From CBDCNH01 sp965219015 (GTDB lineage: Bacteria > Pseudomonadota > Alphaproteobacteria > Rhodobacterales > Rhodobacteraceae): DNA of 64,000 nt. Where the stretch lies: contig CBDCNH010000005.1 of assembly GCA_965219015.1 (NCBI GenBank), positions 1 through 64,000 on the forward strand, in the 5' to 3' direction. The notes below the pieces were generated by a model that saw nothing but the letters and a program-made list of their open reading frames with translations, had not been told where the DNA came from and ran no database searches. Shown here in pieces: positions 1 to 7,388 of the stretch. The stretch's first letter is position 1. Every line of letters begins with the position of its first letter. Made by a program: the position numbers and the translations under genes.

Positions 1-163
1 CAGCCAGAACCCCTACAACATGATCCGCGCGACGATGGACGGGCTGAGCCAGGAGTCGTCGCCGAGGCTCGTGGCGCAACGGCGGGGCAAGAAGGTCGCG
101 GACATCCTCCGGCGTCCGGACGCGCCCGAGGGCGCCGACATCGCCGAGCCAGTGGAGGCCTAG
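1..163 (+). CDS. rpsE: 30S ribosomal protein S5, C-terminal part
   Basis: The first 53 complete codons read as the C-terminal end of ribosomal protein S5, a 30S subunit protein involved in decoding fidelity. The SQNPYNMIRATMDGL stretch is the conserved S5 C-terminal helix. The 5' part lies outside the window. The gene is followed two bases later by rpmD, as expected in the spc operon, so the two are co-transcribed. The alanine/glutamate-rich tail is an ordinary lineage-specific extension. Confidence 0.95.
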   Translation, partial: SQNPYNMIRATMDGLSQESSPRLVAQRRGKKVADILRRPDAPEGADIAEPVEA

Positions 164-165
164 AG

Positions 166-354
166 ATGGCGAAGACGATTGTCGTACAGCAATACGCCTC
201 GCCGGTGCGCCGGCCGGCCGTGCAGCGGCAGACCCTGATTGGGCTTGGGCTGAACAAGATCCGCCGCACCCGCGAACTCGAGGATACCCCATCGGTTCGC
301 GGCATGGTCGCGGCGATCCCGCATCTGGTGAAGATCATCGAGGAACGCGGGTAA
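166..354 (+). CDS. rpmD: 50S ribosomal protein L30
   Basis: This 62-residue protein is full length for bacterial L30, a small 50S subunit protein. The N-terminal strand (AKTIVVQQYASPVRR) and the following QTLIGLGLNKIRR segment are diagnostic of the family. The ATG lies two bases after the rpsE stop and is preceded by AG-rich sequence at the end of rpsE, so translation is probably coupled. It lies in the usual spc-operon position between S5 and L15. Confidence 0.95.
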   Translation: MAKTIVVQQYASPVRRPAVQRQTLIGLGLNKIRRTRELEDTPSVRGMVAAIPHLVKIIEERG

Positions 355-424
355 GCGACCCGCCACGCCGCGTGGGCATGGGGCGTCGCTTCCCCGAGCC
401 TCTCCGGCACAGGAGACAAGCGAC

Positions 425-913
425 ATGAAATTGCACGAACTTCACGACAATCCCGGTGCCACGAAGAAGCGCAAGCGCGTGGCCCGTGGTCCGGGCTCTG
501 GCTCGGGCAAGACCGCGGGGCGGGGCATCAAGGGACAGAAATCCCGCTCGGGCGTCGCGATCGGGGGCTACGAGGGCGGGCAGATGCCGCTCTATCGGCG
601 GCTGCCGAAGCGCGGCTTCACCAAGCCAAACCGCAAGGAGTATGCGGTCGTCAATCTCGGCTTGATCCAGAAGTTCGTCGACGCGGGCAAGCTCGACGCC
701 AAGGCGGCGCTCGACGAGGACGCGCTCGTTGCGTCCGGGCTGGTGCGTCGCAAGCTCGACGGCGTGCGCGTACTTGCCAAGGGTGCCATCGGCATCGCCC
801 TGACGCTCTCCGTAACCGGCGCCTCGCAAGCCGCGATCGATGCGGTCAGCGCGGCGGGTGGCACGTTGACGGTGAGCTCTCCAGCCGCGCCGGAGCACGC
901 GACTGCCGAATAA
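425..913 (+). CDS. rplO: 50S ribosomal protein L15
   Basis: A 162-residue L15, an assembly protein of the 50S subunit. The N-terminus starts MKLHELHDNPGATKK and is followed by the glycine/arginine-rich RGPGSGSGKTAGRGIKGQ segment that threads into 23S rRNA. The GYEGGQMPLYRRLPKRGF signature follows. An AGGAGA Shine-Dalgarno lies a few bases upstream of the ATG. The gene sits 70 bases after rpmD and 100 bases before secY, within the same operon. Confidence 0.96.
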   Translation: MKLHELHDNPGATKKRKRVARGPGSGSGKTAGRGIKGQKSRSGVAIGGYEGGQMPLYRRLPKRGFTKPNRKEYAVVNLGLIQKFVDAGKLDAKAALDEDALVASGLVRRKLDGVRVLAKGAIGIALTLSVTGASQAAIDAVSAAGGTLTVSSPAAPEHATAE

Positions 914-1013
914 GAGGTTGTGAGCCGACACCCTGCCGCTTACATCATGCTAGGTTTCTGGGCGCCGCCGACCGCAAACCGGTTCGGCGGCGCTGCAATG
1001 AGAGAGGCGACGC

Positions 1014-2399
1014 ATGGCATCCGCAGCTGAACAGATGGCCGCGAACCTCAACTGGGGCACGCTCGGCAAAGCCACGGACCTGCGCCAGCGCATCCTCTTC
1101 ACGCTCGGCCTCCTCATCGTGTACCGGCTTGGCACCTACATCCCGGTGCCGGGCATCGACGGCGCGGCGCTGCGCGACTTCATGGCGACCGCTGGCGCCG
1201 GCCTCGGCGGCATCTTTAACATGTTCACGGGCGGCGCGATCAGCCGGATGGGCATCTTCGCCCTCGGCATCATGCCGTATATCTCTGCCTCGATCATCGT
1301 CCAGCTCCTGTCGTCGATGGTGCCGCAACTGATGGCATTGAAGAAGGATGGCGAGGCGGGCCGCAAGAAGATCAACCAATACACCCGGTACGGCACCGTA
1401 CTCCTCGCGACCTTCCAGGCCTATGGCCTCGCGGTCAGCCTCGAAGCCGGAAGCCTCGTGCATACGCCGGGCCCGTTCTTTCTCATGGCGTGTGTCATCA
1501 CGCTCGTCGGCGGCACGATGTTCCTGATGTGGCTCGGCGAGCAGATCACCGCGCGAGGCATTGGCAACGGCATTTCGCTCATTATCTTCGTCGGCATCGT
1601 CGCGGAAATCCCGACGGCGATTGCCCGGTTCCTCGCGCAGGGCCGGTCGGGTGCGGTGTCTCCGGTGCTCATCATTGGCGTCATCGTGATGGTCGTGGTG
1701 GTGATCGGCTTCGTCGTGATGATGGAGCGGGCGCTGCGGAAAATCCACATCCAGTACCCGCGACGGCAGGTCGGTATGAAGGTTTACGATGGCGGCACCT
1801 CGAACCTGCCGATCAAGGTCAACCCGGCGGGGGTCATCCCGGCCATCTTCGCATCGTCGCTGCTGCTGCTGCCTACGACCGTCGCGACGTTCTCCGGCGG
1901 CACGAGCGGCCCTGTCATGTCGACGATCCTGGCGTACTTCGGGCCCGGACAGCCGCTTTATCTGCTCTTCTATGTCGCGATGATCGTGTTCTTCAGCTAC
2001 TTCTACACTGCCAACGTCGCGTTCAAGTCGGACGACGTGGCCGACAATCTCAAGAACCAGAACGGCTTCATCCCCGGCATTCGTCCGGGAAAGCGGACCG
2101 AGGAGTATCTTGACTATGTGGTGGCGCGCATTCTCGTTCTCGGCTCGGGCTACCTCGCGCTCGTCTGCCTCTTTCCTGAGATTCTCCGGCACCAGTTCGC
2201 GATCCCGTTCTATTTCGGCGGCACCTCGGTGCTGATCGTCGTCTCGGTGACGATGGACACCATCAGCCAGATTCAGTCGCATCTTCTCGCGCATCAATAC
2301 GAAGGTCTGATCGAGCGCTCGCAGCTTCGTGGCCGCCGGCGCCCAGGCGAAAAGCCGGCCGTGAAAACGCTGGCCAAAAAGGCGCCGGCGCGGCGATGA
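1014..2399 (+). CDS. secY: Preprotein translocase subunit SecY
   Basis: SecY is the channel subunit of the SecYEG protein-export translocon in the inner membrane. The 461-residue product begins with the cytosolic amphipathic segment and LRQRILFTLGLLIVYRLGTYIPVPG, then has about ten hydrophobic spans. It includes the plug region after GIFNMFTGGA, and the cytosolic loops with GGxxNLPIKVNPAGVIP and the FKSDDVADNLKNQNGFIPG region. The C-terminal tail is lysine/arginine-rich. Its stop overlaps the adk start in an ATGA arrangement, so the two are translationally coupled. Confidence 0.97.
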   Translation: MASAAEQMAANLNWGTLGKATDLRQRILFTLGLLIVYRLGTYIPVPGIDGAALRDFMATAGAGLGGIFNMFTGGAISRMGIFALGIMPYISASIIVQLLSSMVPQLMALKKDGEAGRKKINQYTRYGTVLLATFQAYGLAVSLEAGSLVHTPGPFFLMACVITLVGGTMFLMWLGEQITARGIGNGISLIIFVGIVAEIPTAIARFLAQGRSGAVSPVLIIGVIVMVVVVIGFVVMMERALRKIHIQYPRRQVGMKVYDGGTSNLPIKVNPAGVIPAIFASSLLLLPTTVATFSGGTSGPVMSTILAYFGPGQPLYLLFYVAMIVFFSYFYTANVAFKSDDVADNLKNQNGFIPGIRPGKRTEEYLDYVVARILVLGSGYLALVCLFPEILRHQFAIPFYFGGTSVLIVVSVTMDTISQIQSHLLAHQYEGLIERSQLRGRRRPGEKPAVKTLAKKAPARR

Positions 2400-3043
2400 A
2401 CATCATCCTTCTGGGCCCGCCAGGGGCCGGAAAGGGCACTCAGGCGCAGCTTCTCGTTCACGAGCGCGGCCTGACCCAGCTCTCCACGGGAAACATGCTT
2501 CGGGACGCGCGCGTATCCGACACCGAGATGGGACATCGTGTTGCCGCGGTGATGGACCGTGGCGACCTTGTGACCGACGACATCGTGATCGGCCTTATCG
2601 AGGAGCGCCTGCACACCAATCAGGGTGCAGGCATCATATTTGACGGGTTTCCGCGCACCCTCCCCCAAGCCGATGCGCTCGGTGCGCTTCTCGAGCGTTC
2701 CGGCGAGGCACTCGATGCCGTGATCGCCATGAATGTCGACGATGCCGTGCTCGTTCGCCGCATTGCCGGCAGGTACACCTGCGGCAACTGCAAGACGGTC
2801 TATCATGACGAGACGCGGCCCACGAAGGTGCCGGGGATCTGCGATGTCTGCGCATCGACCGACCTCGAGCGCCGAGCGGACGACACCGAAGACGCGTTTC
2901 GTCAGCGGCTCATGGAATACTACAAGAAAACGTCTCCGCTGATCGGCTACTACTATGCGAAGAACATGCTCGATCAGGTGGACGGACTCGGCGAGATCGG
3001 CGCCGTGCGGGCCGCGATCGAAAGTGTCTTGACATCCTCTTGA
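2396..3043 (+). CDS. adk: Adenylate kinase
   Basis: Adenylate kinase interconverts AMP and ATP with two ADP. The 215-residue long-form protein has the P-loop GPPGAGKGTQA at the N-terminus, the AMP-binding STGNMLRDA and DGFPRT motifs, and a LID domain carrying four cysteines (CGNCKTVYH and ICDVC). The cysteines imply a zinc-bound LID. Family length is about 215. The ATG overlaps the secY stop by four bases. The position between secY and rpsM is typical of alphaproteobacteria. Confidence 0.97.
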   Translation: MNIILLGPPGAGKGTQAQLLVHERGLTQLSTGNMLRDARVSDTEMGHRVAAVMDRGDLVTDDIVIGLIEERLHTNQGAGIIFDGFPRTLPQADALGALLERSGEALDAVIAMNVDDAVLVRRIAGRYTCGNCKTVYHDETRPTKVPGICDVCASTDLERRADDTEDAFRQRLMEYYKKTSPLIGYYYAKNMLDQVDGLGEIGAVRAAIESVLTSS

Positions 3044-3066
3044 CGGCCAGGACGAAACCCCATAAC
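3029..3066 (+). promoter_or_regulatory. Possible promoter for rpsM-rpsK-rpoA-rplQ
   Basis: Overlapping the end of adk are two -35-like hexamers, TTGACA at 3029-3034 and TTGACG at 3040-3045. A weak AT-containing stretch (CATAAC) follows about 15 bases after the second. The 163-base gap before rpsM is unusually long for this operon, so an internal promoter would make sense. The -10 match is poor, so this is only a suggestion. Confidence 0.25.
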
Positions 3067-3206
3067 CCACACCGTCTTGTCGACGTTCGAGTCTGAAGGT
3101 GCGCCCAAGGCCGCATCGGTCTGACCGAGTCTGAGCCACTTCTGACGTGGCAGTTGTGAAAAAAGGTTCCGGAACGACGGAACCGCAATCAAGGGGCTTC
3201 CTACGC

Positions 3207-3575
3207 ATGGCACGCATCGCTGGCGTCAACATTCCGACCGGAAAACGTGTTCCGATCGCGCTGACTTATATTCACGGCATCGGGCCGACTGCCGCGGCGG
3301 ACATCTGCGCTTCCGCCGGTATCGAGACGAATCGCCGGGTCAACGAACTCTCCGACGCGGAGGTTCTGGCGATCCGGGAGTATATAGACGGCAATCTTAC
3401 GGTCGAGGGCGACCTTCGCCGCGAAGTGTCGATGAACATCAAGCGGCTGATGGACCTTGGCTGCTACCGCGGCCTCCGTCACCGCCGCAACCTGCCGGTC
3501 CGTGGTCAGCGCACGCATACCAACGCGCGAACCCGCAAGGGCCCGGCGAAGGCGATCGCCGGCAAGAAGAAATAG
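3207..3575 (+). CDS. rpsM: 30S ribosomal protein S13
   Basis: A 122-residue S13, a 30S head protein contacting the P-site tRNA and the 50S bridge. I chose the internal ATG at 3207 because S13 proteins begin MARIAGVNIP. An upstream in-frame ATG at 3147 would add 20 residues with no family match. The helix-two-turn-helix segment (LTYIHGIGPTAA) and the basic C-terminus RGQRTHTNARTRKGP are present. The gene is followed nine bases later by rpsK. Confidence 0.96.
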   Translation: MARIAGVNIPTGKRVPIALTYIHGIGPTAAADICASAGIETNRRVNELSDAEVLAIREYIDGNLTVEGDLRREVSMNIKRLMDLGCYRGLRHRRNLPVRGQRTHTNARTRKGPAKAIAGKKK

Positions 3576-3584
3576 GGGACGGGC

Positions 3585-3974
3585 ATGGCACGCGACAAGA
3601 CGCGCGTTAAGCGCAAGGAACGCAAGAACATCGCCGCCGGCGTGGCGCATGTGAACTCGTCGTTCAACAACACCAAGATCCTGATTTCCGACGTGCAGGG
3701 CAACGCGATCGCCTGGTCGTCAGCGGGTACGATGGGCTTCAAGGGGTCGCGCAAGTCGACGCCCTACGCGGCGCAGATGGCGGCGGAAGACGTCGGACGG
3801 AAGGCGCAGGAGCACGGGGTCAAGACGCTGGAGGTCGAGGTGCAGGGCCCGGGATCGGGACGCGAGTCGGCGCTGCGCGCGCTTGCGGCGGCTGGGTTCA
3901 GCATTTCTTCGATCCGTGATGTGACGCCGATGGCCCACAACGGCTGCCGGCCACCCAAGCGCCGCCGGGTCTGA
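3585..3974 (+). CDS. rpsK: 30S ribosomal protein S11
   Basis: A 129-residue S11, which forms the 30S platform near the mRNA exit site. The conserved segments HVNSSFNNT, SAGTMGFKGSRKSTPYAAQ and the C-terminal DVTPMAHNGCRPPKRRRV are all present. Length is standard. A GGGGAC Shine-Dalgarno-like sequence precedes the ATG by about six bases. It follows rpsM directly and precedes rpoA by 113 bases, the alpha-operon order without rpsD. Confidence 0.97.
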   Translation: MARDKTRVKRKERKNIAAGVAHVNSSFNNTKILISDVQGNAIAWSSAGTMGFKGSRKSTPYAAQMAAEDVGRKAQEHGVKTLEVEVQGPGSGRESALRALAAAGFSISSIRDVTPMAHNGCRPPKRRRV

Positions 3975-4087
3975 GCCCCGCTACACATCCCACCGGGCTG
4001 CGCCATGTGCGCGGCCCATTTCGCATTTGATCCTCGGGCGTTTCCGGCTTGGGACATGGGCAGGAGACAGGTATGGAGGCATATCGC

Positions 4088-5104
4088 ATGATCCACAAAA
4101 ACTGGCAGGAGCTCATCAAGCCGACACAGCTTGACGTGAAGCTTGGCAATGATGCGGCGCGTCAGGCAACGGTCGTTGCCGAGCCGCTCGAGCGCGGCTT
4201 TGGGCTCACGCTCGGCAACGCGCTGCGACGGGTTCTGATGTCGTCGCTTCAGGGTGCCGCCATCACGTCGATCCAGATCGACAACGTGCTCCACGAGTTC
4301 TCGTCGGTCGCCGGCGTCCGCGAGGACGTTACCGATATCGTTCTGAACCTCAAGGGGGTCGCGATCCGCATGGATGTTGACGGCCCGAAGAGGTTGTCGA
4401 TCTCGGCGAAGGGGCCCTCGGTCGTCACGGCGGGCAACATCACGACGTCCAGCGGGATCGAGATCCTCAACAAGGACCACGTTATCTGCCACCTCGACGA
4501 CGGCGCGGATGTCTTCATGGAACTGACGGTCAACACCGGGAAGGGCTACGTCGCCGCCGACCGGAACCGCCCCGAGGATGCCCCGATCGGTCTCATCCCG
4601 ATCGATGCCATCTACTCGCCGGTCAAGAAGGTCAGCTACGAGGTGCAGCCGACCCGCGAGGGCCAGGTGCTCGACTATGACAAGCTGACGATGAAGGTGG
4701 AGACGGATGGGTCGCTCAGCCCCGACGATGCGGTGGCTTACGCCGCACGCATCCTTCAGGACCAGCTGTCGATCTTCGTCAACTTCGACGAGCCCGAAAG
4801 CGCGACGCGGATGGAGGATGAGGATGGGCTCGAGTTCAACCCGCTTCTCCTGAAGAAGGTCGACGAGCTCGAGTTGTCGGTGCGGTCGGCGAACTGTCTC
4901 AAGAACGACAACATCGTCTACATCGGCGACCTCATCCAGAAGACCGAGGCCGAGATGCTTCGGACGCCCAACTTCGGGCGCAAGTCGCTTAACGAGATCA
5001 AGGAGGTGCTTTCGGGCATGGGCCTGCACCTCGGCATGGATGTCGAGGACTGGCCGCCTGAGAACATCGAGGATCTCGCCAAGCGGTTCGAGGATCAATT
5101 CTAG
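4088..5104 (+). CDS. rpoA: DNA-directed RNA polymerase subunit alpha
   Basis: RpoA forms the dimer that nucleates RNA polymerase assembly, and its C-terminal domain contacts activators and UP elements. I placed the start at 4088 (MIHKNWQELIKPTQ, 338 residues) because alphaproteobacterial RpoA starts this way and GGAGG lies 8 bases upstream at 4075-4079. In-frame ATGs at 4049 and 4073 would add 13 or 5 residues. The N-terminal domain has ERGFGLTLGNALRRVLMSS. The C-terminal domain has LELSVRSANCLKNDNI and the helix-hairpin-helix NFGRKSLNEIKE. Confidence 0.96.
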   Translation: MIHKNWQELIKPTQLDVKLGNDAARQATVVAEPLERGFGLTLGNALRRVLMSSLQGAAITSIQIDNVLHEFSSVAGVREDVTDIVLNLKGVAIRMDVDGPKRLSISAKGPSVVTAGNITTSSGIEILNKDHVICHLDDGADVFMELTVNTGKGYVAADRNRPEDAPIGLIPIDAIYSPVKKVSYEVQPTREGQVLDYDKLTMKVETDGSLSPDDAVAYAARILQDQLSIFVNFDEPESATRMEDEDGLEFNPLLLKKVDELELSVRSANCLKNDNIVYIGDLIQKTEAEMLRTPNFGRKSLNEIKEVLSGMGLHLGMDVEDWPPENIEDLAKRFEDQF

Positions 5105-5107
5105 TGG

Positions 5108-5127
5108 GTGGGGCCTTCGGGCCCCAC
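5108..5127 (+). other. rpoA-rplQ intercistronic hairpin with TTCG loop
   Basis: An 8-bp perfect GC stem (GTGGGGCC with GGCCCCAC) encloses a TTCG tetraloop, four bases after the rpoA stop. No T-run follows, so it is not a typical terminator. It may stabilise or separate the rpoA and rplQ parts of the transcript. Confidence 0.55.
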
Positions 5128-5212
5128 TGATGTGATGGGCCATCGCCCCAAGGAGAGCGCGCCGACGTGACGGCCGCCCGGACAAAGCAAAACGGACCTG
5201 AAGGATGACATC

Positions 5213-5635
5213 ATGAACCACGGCAGCGGCTATCGCCGTCTCAATCGAACCCACGAACACCGCAAGGCGCTGTTTGCCAACATGGCAGGATCGCTCATCG
5301 AGCACGAGCAGATCAAGACGACGCTGCCGAAAGCGAAGGAGCTCAAGCGGATCGCCGAGAAGCTCATCACGCTCGGCAAGCGCGGCGACCTGCATGCCCG
5401 GCGCCAGGCCGACGCGCAACTGAAGCAAGACGCGCACGTTGCCAAGCTTTTCGACGTGCTCGGGCCGCGCTACCAGTCCCGGGCCGGCGGCTGCGTTCGC
5501 GTGCTGAAGGCCGGATTTCGCTACGGCGACATGGCGCCAATGGCGATCATTGAGCTCGTCGACAGGGACCACGGCGCGAAAGGCGCCGGTGATCGTGCAA
5601 GAATTGAGGCAGAGGCCGGTTCGAATTCGGACTGA
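5213..5635 (+). CDS. rplQ: 50S ribosomal protein L17
   Basis: A 140-residue L17, a 50S protein near the peptide exit tunnel. The N-terminus MNHGSGYRRLNRTHEHRKAL and the core GGCVRVLKAGFRYGDMAPMAIIELVDR are diagnostic. It is the last gene of the ribosomal operon, separated from rpoA by 108 bases and followed 40 bases later by a strong terminator hairpin. Confidence 0.96.
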   Translation: MNHGSGYRRLNRTHEHRKALFANMAGSLIEHEQIKTTLPKAKELKRIAEKLITLGKRGDLHARRQADAQLKQDAHVAKLFDVLGPRYQSRAGGCVRVLKAGFRYGDMAPMAIIELVDRDHGAKGAGDRARIEAEAGSNSD

Positions 5636-5674
5636 CCGCCGTGCGATCGTCGGCAAATGTCTAAAATTCGTTTG

Positions 5675-5705
5675 AAAACCCCGCTTGTGAAGCGGGGTTT
5701 TTACA
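5675..5705 (+). terminator. Rho-independent terminator of the ribosomal operon
   Basis: A 12-bp perfect inverted repeat (AAAACCCCGCTT / AAGCGGGGTTTT) with a 3-base GTG loop runs into a T-rich tract. It lies 40 bases after rplQ and is symmetrical enough to work on both strands. Confidence 0.9.
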
Positions 5706-5930
5706 TTTTTGCAACTGCGCTCGACCATTTTCGTTTGCAGGGCGGAAACTCAGCGTGTCGCGCGCACCATGCACCGCAAAATTCAGCGCCAGAATAGGCG
5801 AGCAATTTCAACGCGCTCCGAAAAATTCAGCATCGAGACGCAATCGCGTTTTCGCAGTGATAAGCGCATGCGGGCGGAAAAGACCCGCTCGCATGCGCCC
5901 TCGTGGGTGCCGCGACGCTACAGTTGACCC

Positions 5931-5963
5931 AGACATGTGCAACTTATCTAAAAAGACATGTCT
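5931..5963 (+). promoter_or_regulatory. AGACATGT direct repeat over the luxR start
   Basis: Two copies of AGACATGT lie at 5931-5938 and 5954-5961. The second sits inside the perfect palindrome AGACATGTCT (5954-5963), which contains the luxR ATG. The placement would suit an autoregulatory operator or a translation-blocking structure. It does not match the textbook 20-bp lux box, so the function is inferred. Confidence 0.3.
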
Positions 5964-6569
5964 GTTCGGTACGCCTTCGATCTTGATCTGTACGAGTTGT
6001 CGCTGCTGTCTCCGGCAGGATATTTCGTCGGCTTGCACATACGCTTCGCCGCGCCGCTGATCACGTTCCAATCGTACAGCCGCGACTGGGTCGATCACTA
6101 TACCGAACAGGCTTATGCGCTCCGCGACCCGATGGTCGCCTGGGGCTTCTCGACCACTGGCACGACGCGGTGGAGCGAGATCACGATCCCCGATCCCTTC
6201 GAGATCTTCCGGCAGGCTGCCGAGTTTGGGATGGTCTACGGCATGTCTGTCGCCTGCGGCGTGATCGGTTCACGCACCATCGCGGGCGCTGCACGTCCGG
6301 ACCGAGAATTCAACGATGACGAGATCGGCCGGTTCGGCACGATCGTCAAGCGGCTCCACGAAATGACGGAGCCTCCAGGAAGTCTCACCAAAGCCCAGAT
6401 CGAAGCCTTGCGCCTCATTGCGGCCGGAGATCGGCATGCTGCTGCGGCTGCAAAGCTCAACATATCCGAAAGCGCGCTTAAAGCGCGGCTCAATTCGGCA
6501 CGCGTGCGGCTGCTTGCCCGCACGACGGCCGAGGCGATCCAGCGCGCCAAGGACTACCGGCTGCTCTGA
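5958..6569 (+). CDS. LuxR-family quorum-sensing transcription factor
   Basis: A 203-residue acyl-homoserine-lactone-responsive regulator. Residues 1-130 form the autoinducer-binding domain with the conserved W44, Y48, D57-P58 and W72 of LuxR/TraR proteins. Residues 140-203 form the HTH domain, starting LTKAQIEALRL and continuing through KLNISESALKARLNSARVRL. It departs somewhat from the usual LuxR HTH consensus in the turn (AAGDRHAAAAA). It is short for the family (about 235-250). The luxI gene follows 59 bases downstream on the same strand, so this is a cognate pair. Confidence 0.88.
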   Translation: MSVRYAFDLDLYELSLLSPAGYFVGLHIRFAAPLITFQSYSRDWVDHYTEQAYALRDPMVAWGFSTTGTTRWSEITIPDPFEIFRQAAEFGMVYGMSVACGVIGSRTIAGAARPDREFNDDEIGRFGTIVKRLHEMTEPPGSLTKAQIEALRLIAAGDRHAAAAAKLNISESALKARLNSARVRLLARTTAEAIQRAKDYRLL

Positions 6570-6590
6570 GCGGTCATCGCCATTGCAGCA

Positions 6591-6608
6591 AGTTTATCAA
6601 GTTTATCA
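6591..6608 (+). repeat. 9-bp tandem repeat upstream of luxI
   Basis: AGTTTATCA occurs twice in tandem at 6591-6599 and 6600-6608, about 20 bases before the luxI start. It could be part of a control site for the synthase gene, but no lux-box symmetry is visible. Confidence 0.4.
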
Positions 6609-6628
6609 ACCAGCCGGGGAAGACCACC

Positions 6629-7216
6629 ATGCAGACCACGACCCTCTCCTTCGAGAACATGCACAACCATGGCGAGCTATTCGCGAACTTGTTGCGCGCA
6701 CGGCGACAGTCATTCATCGTTCAGAACAAATGGGATCTGCCAGAAGCCCTCGGGATGGAGTACGATCAGTATGACACCCCGGCGAGCCGCTGGATCGCCG
6801 TTCACGAGTTCGGCCAGATCCTCGCGGGAATCCGGCTCACGCCCACGACGGCGCGCTGCGGCATCTACACCTACATGATCCGTGACGCGCAGCGGGGATT
6901 GCTCGATTCCATCCCGTCGGACCTGCTCTATGACGAGGCGCCGGTCGCCGAGAACGTGTGGGAGTCGTCCCGCGTGTTCGTGGCGCATTCGACGCCGATG
7001 GGCATCCGGCGTCGCGTCCACGCGTATCTCATCACCGAGATGATGAAGAGCGCGCGAACGCTCGGCGCCACGCGCGTGCTCGGCCTCATTCCGGCGAACT
7101 GGCCGCGTTGGGCGAGCCGCTGCGGGCTCGACGCCCAAGGGGCAGGGCGGGTCATGCACATCGATGGCGTCGACAACCAGTGCGTCTCGATCAACCTTTC
7201 GGGCAACCTGCACTAA
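6629..7216 (+). CDS. LuxI-family acyl-homoserine-lactone synthase
   Basis: This enzyme makes N-acyl-homoserine lactone from S-adenosylmethionine and an acyl-ACP. The 195-residue protein has the invariant family residues in order: R25, F29, W35, D46, D49 (YDQYD), R69 (AGIRL), E112 and R115 (WESSRVF). The C-terminal acyl-pocket region (RVHAYLITEMMKSARTLGA) is typical. Length is normal. It forms a pair with the upstream luxR. The acyl chain length cannot be read from sequence alone. Confidence 0.92.
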   Translation: MQTTTLSFENMHNHGELFANLLRARRQSFIVQNKWDLPEALGMEYDQYDTPASRWIAVHEFGQILAGIRLTPTTARCGIYTYMIRDAQRGLLDSIPSDLLYDEAPVAENVWESSRVFVAHSTPMGIRRRVHAYLITEMMKSARTLGATRVLGLIPANWPRWASRCGLDAQGAGRVMHIDGVDNQCVSINLSGNLH

Positions 7217-7388
7217 CGCAGGCGAGACTTCCGAGCCGCCCGCTCTTTCGCGGCCGCGGGTCGCTCTGCATCGCAACGGCGCGGCCCTTCGGGGCCGCCC
7301 GCATCCGCATGACGCGATCCAAGCGGGATTGCATGGGCCGCGCGGGACGGCCCTTTCAACCGGTCCACGCCAGGCATACGTTGACGCC

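Noticed and set aside
945..2297. A 450-codon minus-strand open frame opposite secY
   Set aside because: It is antisense to secY and rich in His, Asp, Arg and Glu as expected from the reverse complement of a GC-rich gene. It matches no family.
3764..5728. A 654-codon minus-strand open frame across rpsK, rpoA and rplQ
   Set aside because: It covers three conserved ribosomal-operon genes in antisense and has no recognisable protein motif.
5711..5957. Small plus-strand open frames between rplQ and luxR
   Set aside because: They lack ribosome-binding sites and family features and read through the control region of luxR.
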